Origin: Pseudomonadota bacterium
GTDB taxonomy: Bacteria > Pseudomonadota > Gammaproteobacteria > Burkholderiales > Burkholderiaceae_B
Length of the DNA: 64,000 bases
Assembly (NCBI GenBank): GCA_023389155.1
Contig: JAEWEV010000007.1
Span: 62,001-126,000 of the forward strand
Direction: 5' to 3'
In this document: positions 59,364-64,000 of the stretch, piece by piece
Layout of the letters: each line of letters opens with the position of its first letter
Numbering within the stretch: the first letter of the stretch is position 1
The notes under the pieces: model-generated
What the model saw: the letters and a program-made list of their open reading frames with translations, nothing else
Told to the model about the DNA's origin: nothing
The model's database searches: none
Program-made: the position numbers and the translations under genes

Positions 59364-60697
59364 GATGTCTCCTGTTCTTGCGGGCTTACCAGGGATTCAT
59401 AGACCCTGAAATAGGTCGGAAATGTTTTGCTGACGCAATCGGGATCCAGAATGGTGACGCCAACAGGGCCAAAGGCAGCCAGCGAAAAACACATGGCCAT
59501 GCGATGATCATCATAAGTGGCGATATTCGCCGTACGCCATTGCCCTGCTGCAGGTGGTGTAATACGTATCCAGTCCGGGCCGGACTCCACTGTGGCTCCC
59601 AGCTTGCTCAGTTCCGTATGCATCGCGTGAATGCGGTCAGTCTCCTTTACCCGCCAACTGCCGATATTACGCAATGTACACGCGCCATCGGCGTATAGCG
59701 CCAGCATGGCCGCAGTCATCGCTGCGTCCGGAATCAGGTTGAAATCTTCATCAAATGCCGGCAGCGGTCTGTCAGCAACACTTCCTTCCCGACCCACCAC
59801 GAGACACTGCTCTTGGTAGGTGACGTTTGCGCCCAGCCGCTCGATGAAGCGGGCAAATTCGATATCGCCCTGGATGCTGTCGCTGCCAATACCGTCAATG
59901 GTGACGGGACCCTGACCCAGCAAGCCCATCGCCAGAAAGTAAGAGGCGCTGGATGCATCGCCCTCGACACTGATGCGCTGCGGTGTCGTATATCGGCTGT
60001 CTGCTGCAATTGTGAAGCGCTGCCAGCCTTCCTGTTGCACCGTCACGCCGAAGCGCGCCATCAGGCGCAGCGTAATCGCGATGTATGGCCTGGAAATGAG
60101 TTCACCCTGCACCTGCAGAACCACATCCTGCCCGATGCCTGCCGCCAGCAGTGGCGCAACCATTAGAAATGCGGTAAGAAACTGGCTGGATACATTACCC
60201 TGAATAGGAATCGGACCGTCAACCCGCAGTTGCGCAGGAGCAATCTGCAATGGCGGGTAGCCCTCTGTGGCTTCATAAGTAATGTTTGCACCAACCGACT
60301 GCAGAGCGGTCACCAGATCCCCGACGGGACGCTCATGCATGCGCGGCACGCCGTGCAGCCTGTAGCGTCCGCCTGCAAGCGCCAGGGCTGCCGTTAGTGG
60401 TCGAAAGGCCGTGCCGGCATTCCCCAGAAACAGATCCGCGGTTTTTTCAGAAAAATGACCGGCACTATGAACCGTGACCTCTTCCGGACTGGTTTGATCC
60501 AGTCGTAATCCAAGGCTGCGCAGTGCACTTAGCATGACTCGCGTATCGTCTGAATCCAGCAGACCTTCGATACGGGTGCTGCCTTCGGACAAAGCCGCAA
60601 GAAGCAGCACACGGTTGGAAATACTCTTGGAGCCCGGCAGAGACATCTGCCCGCTGGCCCGCGTCACCGGATGAAGATAATGTGTTGCCTCGCTCAT
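59360..60697 (-). CDS. aroA: 3-phosphoshikimate 1-carboxyvinyltransferase (EPSP synthase)
   Basis: Joins shikimate 3-phosphate and PEP in the chorismate pathway. 445 residues: MSLPGSKSISNRVLLLAALS near residue 17, LFLGNAGTAFRPLTAALA near 90 (the G-N-A-G-T-A site), RMHERPVGDLVTALQ, and DDHRMAMCFSLAAFG near the C-terminus. Motifs fit the class I enzyme. Start 60697 (MSEATHYLHPV) overlaps the tyrA stop; the frame upstream belongs to tyrA. Confidence 0.97.
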   Translation of the reverse strand: MSEATHYLHPVTRASGQMSLPGSKSISNRVLLLAALSEGSTRIEGLLDSDDTRVMLSALRSLGLRLDQTSPEEVTVHSAGHFSEKTADLFLGNAGTAFRPLTAALALAGGRYRLHGVPRMHERPVGDLVTALQSVGANITYEATEGYPPLQIAPAQLRVDGPIPIQGNVSSQFLTAFLMVAPLLAAGIGQDVVLQVQGELISRPYIAITLRLMARFGVTVQQEGWQRFTIAADSRYTTPQRISVEGDASSASYFLAMGLLGQGPVTIDGIGSDSIQGDIEFARFIERLGANVTYQEQCLVVGREGSVADRPLPAFDEDFNLIPDAAMTAAMLALYADGACTLRNIGSWRVKETDRIHAMHTELSKLGATVESGPDWIRITPPAAGQWRTANIATYDDHRMAMCFSLAAFGPVGVTILDPDCVSKTFPTYFRVYESLVSPQEQETS

Positions 60698-61605
60698 GAT
60701 GGCGGGTTCTCCCAATCTCGCCGCGCCTGGGCCGCAGCCGTCAGCCACGCTTCAAACGCATCCATATTGCCGCTTTCAAGCATTTGCCGTGCCTGTTCCA
60801 GGCACGCCTGAAAGCGTGTGATTTCCTCAAGCATGCAGTCACGATTACTTGAAAAGATATCGCGCCACATGACAGGGGCACCGGCAGCGATACGTGTGAA
60901 ATCGCGGAAGCCGCTGCCAGCAAACTTCAGTTTAGTGGCAGTCATTTCGTCGTTCAGCAGACTGTACATAAAAAGCGCAGACAGCAAGTGCGGCATATGA
61001 CTGACCGCAGCAAAGATGCGGTCATGCTCTGCTGCCGACAGGTGGCAGACATTCGAACCGCAGGCCTCCCACAAGCGCGTCATGGTATCGATCACATCCG
61101 CCGCGTTTTCTTCCAGTGGCGTCAGAATGACCTGTTTCTGCTCGAACAGAAAAGGCTGCGCCGCCTGGGGGCCGGAAGTTTCAGCACCAGCTATCGGATG
61201 CCCGGGTATAAACTGCCCTGCTTTGTCACCCAGCGCGCGTCTGGCCGCAACAATGACCTGCTGCTTGGTACTGCAGACATCGGTCACAATTGTTTCTGGT
61301 TTCAGGAAAGGTCTAATCGATGAGCAAACCGATTCGAATGCCGAAACGGGGGTAGCGATCACGATAATCGTAGCCTGCCCCGCATCTTCGAGGGTGCCGA
61401 CCCTGTCGACAATACCCAGTTCCACCGCCTTCTGAACGCTGGCCGGATCATGACTGATGCCGATCACCTCGCCCACTGCGCCACAGCGCTTGAGCGATAG
61501 TGCCAACGAGCCGCCAATCAGGCCGACACCAACAACGGCCAGGACAGGGATGTGAAAAGCCGCCGGGGCGGCTGTAATGTCCTCGCTGGCCGTCTGTGTA
61601 TTCAC
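60694..61605 (-). CDS. tyrA: Prephenate dehydrogenase
   Basis: Oxidatively decarboxylates prephenate to 4-hydroxyphenylpyruvate for tyrosine. 303 residues: NAD(P) site VLAVVGVGLIGGSLALSLKR near residue 23, IVTDVCSTKQQVI, FIPGHPIAGAETSGPQAA and the helical C-terminal domain with HMPHLLSALF. It starts with GTG overlapping the hisC stop (GTGA). No chorismate mutase or ACT domain is attached. Confidence 0.96.
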   Translation of the reverse strand: MNTQTASEDITAAPAAFHIPVLAVVGVGLIGGSLALSLKRCGAVGEVIGISHDPASVQKAVELGIVDRVGTLEDAGQATIIVIATPVSAFESVCSSIRPFLKPETIVTDVCSTKQQVIVAARRALGDKAGQFIPGHPIAGAETSGPQAAQPFLFEQKQVILTPLEENAADVIDTMTRLWEACGSNVCHLSAAEHDRIFAAVSHMPHLLSALFMYSLLNDEMTATKLKFAGSGFRDFTRIAAGAPVMWRDIFSSNRDCMLEEITRFQACLEQARQMLESGNMDAFEAWLTAAAQARRDWENPPS

Positions 61606-62738
61606 TTGCCCAGCACCTCTTTGAGCGCGGCAATAAATCGCGCGTTTTCCTCCGGCAATCCGATAGAGATCCGCAAGTGTTCCGGCAGGCCGTCTCCTAT
61701 CACCGGACGCACAATCACACCTCGCTGCAAAAGTGCCGTATTCACCGTGGCTGCGTCACCCACATGCAAAAGGATGAAGTTGCCATAACTGGGTACAAAA
61801 GCCAGCCCCAATTCCGTAAACTGAGCCGAAAGCCAGGCCTTCCCTTCGCGATTGAGCTCATAGGTTTTTTCCAGAAACGCAGTGTCCCTGAGCGCAGCAA
61901 TGGCCGCGACCTGGGCCACAAGATTGGCGTTAAATGGCTGGCGAACCCGGTTCAGATAGTCTGTCAGCTCGGGACGGGCAATGGCAAATCCTATGCGCAG
62001 CCCCGCCAGACCATAGGCTTTGGAAAAGGTGCGAACTACGATCACATTGGGAAAATCCCGGACCAGCGCCGTGCTGTCAAAGCGCTGAGCCGGATCCAGA
62101 TATTCGTTATAGGCTTCGTCGATCACCACTGTTACGCGGTTGGCGTAAGCTGCATGCACTTTCTGCACAAAGGCGCGAATTGCCTCGCCTGAGTGAAAGG
62201 TACCTGTGGGGTTATTCGGATTAGCCACGAAAACCAGACGGGTATCATCGGCAATAGCGTCGAACATCGCCTGCAAATCGTGCCCGTAATTGGTCGCAGG
62301 TACCTGGATGTGCGTCGCGCCGCGTGCCTGGGTTGCAAGCCGATAGACAATAAAGGCGTGCTCTGAATAAACGCAGGATGCATGCTCATCAAGAATGGCA
62401 AGCGAAATAATTTCCAGAAGGTCATTTGAACCGTTGCCCACCGTCAACCAGTCTGCCGGCACTTTGTAATGCTCTGCCAGCGCCTGTTTGAGCGAAAAGG
62501 CATTCGGATCCGGATATCGGCCCAGCGCTTGCCCGGACACATTCTCCAGGAATTGCGCAATGGCCTGGCGAACCGATGCCGGCATGCCCAGCGGATTCTC
62601 GTTCGAGGCCAGCTTGACGATGCTTGCGGGATCCAGCCCGTATTCACGCGCCAGATCATCAATGGGCTTGCCAGCCTGATAAGGCATCATGGCATTGACG
62701 TTACTGCTTATACCGAAAACGGTTGCGGCACCGGACAT
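61602..62738 (-). CDS. hisC: Histidinol-phosphate aminotransferase (HisC-type)
   Basis: A 378-residue class II PLP aminotransferase: MPYQAGKPIDDLAREYGLDP, KLASNENPLGMPASVRQAI, TVGNGSNDLLEIIS, NPNNPTGTFHSGEAIRAFV, VIDEAYNEYLD and the PLP lysine in TFSKAYGLAGLRIGFAIA near residue 240. Within the serC-pheA-tyrA-aroA cluster this copy probably serves aromatic amino acid transamination as well as histidine synthesis. Its ATG is 13 bases after pheA. Confidence 0.93.
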   Translation of the reverse strand: MSGAATVFGISSNVNAMMPYQAGKPIDDLAREYGLDPASIVKLASNENPLGMPASVRQAIAQFLENVSGQALGRYPDPNAFSLKQALAEHYKVPADWLTVGNGSNDLLEIISLAILDEHASCVYSEHAFIVYRLATQARGATHIQVPATNYGHDLQAMFDAIADDTRLVFVANPNNPTGTFHSGEAIRAFVQKVHAAYANRVTVVIDEAYNEYLDPAQRFDSTALVRDFPNVIVVRTFSKAYGLAGLRIGFAIARPELTDYLNRVRQPFNANLVAQVAAIAALRDTAFLEKTYELNREGKAWLSAQFTELGLAFVPSYGNFILLHVGDAATVNTALLQRGVIVRPVIGDGLPEHLRISIGLPEENARFIAALKEVLGK

Positions 62739-62751
62739 TCAAACCACCTTC

Positions 62752-63840
62752 TTATTGCATTGGGTAGGAACCCAGTATCTTGAAAAATGCGGATTGCTGT
62801 TTCAACTCCTCCAGCGCCCGCGCGACGTTCTCGTCAGAGCTGTGTCCGAGTACGTCTACATAAAAATAGTATTCCCACTGGCCCGTGCGTGCAGGTCGAG
62901 ACTCGAACCGAGTCATGGATACGCCGTTACGTGCGAAAGGGCTGATCATTTCGTACACTGCCCCAACCCGATTGGGTACGGCGAAAATCAGGCTGGTCTG
63001 ATCACGACCGCTGGGCGCCGTTTCGATATTGCCAATGGCCAGAAAACGGGTCTTGTTATTGGCGTCATCCTGAATGCCGGAAGCAACCAGACCCAGATTC
63101 CAGAACACCGCAGCTGTTTCGCCGGCAATCGCCGCAACGGTTTCGTCCTGCGCGGCATGCCTGGCGGCTTCGGAATTACTGGCAGCCGGTACGATTTCCA
63201 GCGTGGGGTAATGCTGTGACAACCATTTCTGGCACTGCGCCAGCGCCTGCGGATGCGCCATAATGCTGTGGATACCGTCCATGGTACCGTGCTGGGTCAT
63301 CAGGCAGTGACGGATGGGGATCGAGCGAACGCCGTGAACCTTGACGGTGGAATTGAGAAAAAGGTCCAGCGTGCGATTGACCGCACCTTCGGTAGAATTT
63401 TCTACCGGCACCATGCCCACGTCTGCCTGACCTGCCTCGACCGCACGAAAGACTTCATCAAAAGAGGGGCATGGCAGGGAGTGAACAGAATGCCCGTAAA
63501 ATTCCATGGCTGCCTGCTCGGAAAATGAGCCCTCAGGGCCCAGATAGGCCACGGTCAGGCCTTTTTCCAGCCCACGACAGACCGAGATGATCTCTGCCCA
63601 GACGGCACGCACGCCCGTCTCGGTGAACGTGCCATAGCGGTTGAGTTCCTGCAGCCGGCGGATGACCTGTGCTTCGCGCTCGGGTTTGAGCACGGCACTA
63701 TCGGTCTGAAACTCGTGTTTTACCTTGCCGACATCAATCGCGGTCTGGGCTCGCTGATTCAGCAATTCCAGAATGGTCTGATCAATCTGGTCTATTTTTT
63801 CGCGCAGCGGTTTGAGCGCATCCTGCAAAGACTTATCCAT
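62752..63840 (-). CDS. pheA: Bifunctional chorismate mutase / prephenate dehydratase
   Basis: Makes phenylpyruvate from chorismate. 362 residues: an AroQ chorismate mutase (PLREKIDQIDQTILELLNQR, residues 10-90), a prephenate dehydratase domain (VAYLGPEGSFSEQAAMEFYG near 95, VPVENSTEGAVNRTLDLFLN, and the catalytic T-R-F in NNKTRFLAIGN) and a C-terminal ACT domain (TSLIFAVPNRVGAVYEMISP, MTRFESRPARTGQWEYYFYV) for Phe feedback. It overlaps the serC stop by eight bases. Confidence 0.97.
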   Translation of the reverse strand: MDKSLQDALKPLREKIDQIDQTILELLNQRAQTAIDVGKVKHEFQTDSAVLKPEREAQVIRRLQELNRYGTFTETGVRAVWAEIISVCRGLEKGLTVAYLGPEGSFSEQAAMEFYGHSVHSLPCPSFDEVFRAVEAGQADVGMVPVENSTEGAVNRTLDLFLNSTVKVHGVRSIPIRHCLMTQHGTMDGIHSIMAHPQALAQCQKWLSQHYPTLEIVPAASNSEAARHAAQDETVAAIAGETAAVFWNLGLVASGIQDDANNKTRFLAIGNIETAPSGRDQTSLIFAVPNRVGAVYEMISPFARNGVSMTRFESRPARTGQWEYYFYVDVLGHSSDENVARALEELKQQSAFFKILGSYPMQ

Positions 63841-64000
63841 GGGTACGCTCGAACTCCTTCATGAATGCGATCAGCGCCATCACTCCGTCCATGGGCATGG
63901 CGTTATAAATGGATGCCCGCAAGCCACCTACCGACTTGTGTCCTTTGAGCGCGAGCAGATGATGCTGCGCGGCTTCCTTGAGGAACAATTGAGTCAGTTC
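63833..64000 (-). CDS. serC: Phosphoserine aminotransferase, C-terminal end; runs off the right edge
   Basis: Only the last 55 codons are inside the window. They read ELTQLFLKEAAQHHLLALKG, HKSVGGLRASIYNAMPMDGV and MALIAFMKEFERTHG, the typical SerC ending (G-H-R/K-x-V-G-G-x-R-A-S-I-Y-N-A). SerC makes phosphoserine in serine and pyridoxal phosphate synthesis. It is the usual gene before pheA in beta- and gammaproteobacteria. Confidence 0.96.
   Translation of the reverse strand, partial: ELTQLFLKEAAQHHLLALKGHKSVGGLRASIYNAMPMDGVMALIAFMKEFERTHG

Overview
The window is chromosomal DNA from a betaproteobacterium of the order Burkholderiales, most likely family Alcaligenaceae. The moderate GC content, a Bug-type (TctC) solute-binding protein, a cbb3 oxidase cluster with FNR boxes, the order serC-pheA-hisC-tyrA-aroA-cmk-rpsA-ihfB-lapA-lapB-hldE-hldD, and separate hemC-hemD-hemX-hemY genes would fit a genus such as Advenella, but the genus is inference. 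Nearly all of it is dense, ordinary core genome. No prophage, insertion sequence or CRISPR array was seen.

Layout. 1-2778: parC (partial) and parE, reading left. 3108-4770: trxA and rho, reading right. 4771-6176: a gene-poor stretch with a small lipoprotein and a leftward structured RNA ending in a strong terminator. 6177-12723, leftward: an FAH-family hydrolase, ppa, then hemY, hemX, hemD and hemC. 12821-17705, leftward: a 31-residue membrane microprotein, two TerC paralogues, sucD, sucC and a DUF2889 gene. 17927-22759: metE with divergent metR, then cfa. 22948-24499: recX-recA under an SOS promoter, with divergent rdgC to the right. 26464-29140: an orphan membrane-anchored protein and uvrB. 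29242-32473: an aromatic/aspartate aminotransferase, lexA and a BenE-type transporter. 32515-37244: a lytic transglycosylase lipoprotein, an AI-2E-family permease, a YdcH-like protein, tRNA-Leu(CAG), a Bug protein and a LysE-type exporter. 37465-37517: a decayed lexA-like fragment. 37728-42505: a branched-chain-amino-acid-type ABC importer with the two permeases fused. 42826-50457: fnr and the cbb3 oxidase genes ccoNOQP, ccoG, a short fixH/ccoH, ccoS and a ccoI-like gene. 50542-64000, leftward: cysM, a comEA-like gene, hldD, hldE, lapB, lapA, ihfB, rpsA, cmk, aroA, tyrA, hisC, pheA and serC (partial).

How the parts work together. SOS: recA and lexA each carry a LexA-type operator, and uvrB and rdgC are nearby repair genes. 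The lexA operator is also an 11-bp hairpin followed by a T-run, so it may double as the terminator of the preceding gene. Microaerobic respiration: fnr lies beside the cbb3 cluster, and two FNR boxes (one perfect) face ccoN and the ccoI-like gene. Sulfur amino acids: metE/metR and cysM. Envelope: hldD/hldE (LPS heptose) and lapA/lapB (LPS control).

Most unusual item. The ccoI-like gene (49477-50457), where cbb3 clusters normally encode a copper P-type ATPase, encodes only the membrane part of that ATPase. The copper-site CPC motif is kept, but the metal-binding, actuator, phosphorylation and nucleotide-binding domains are all missing. The gene is intact, sits under a perfect FNR box, and is followed by ccoS. 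Together with the short FixH/CcoH, this suggests a non-ATPase version of the CcoI membrane scaffold in oxidase assembly. Other leads are two unassigned structured RNAs, the lexA-like relic, a hairpin in the rpsA leader, a HemX with a roughly 200-residue Ser/Asp-rich linker, and a LivH-LivM fusion.
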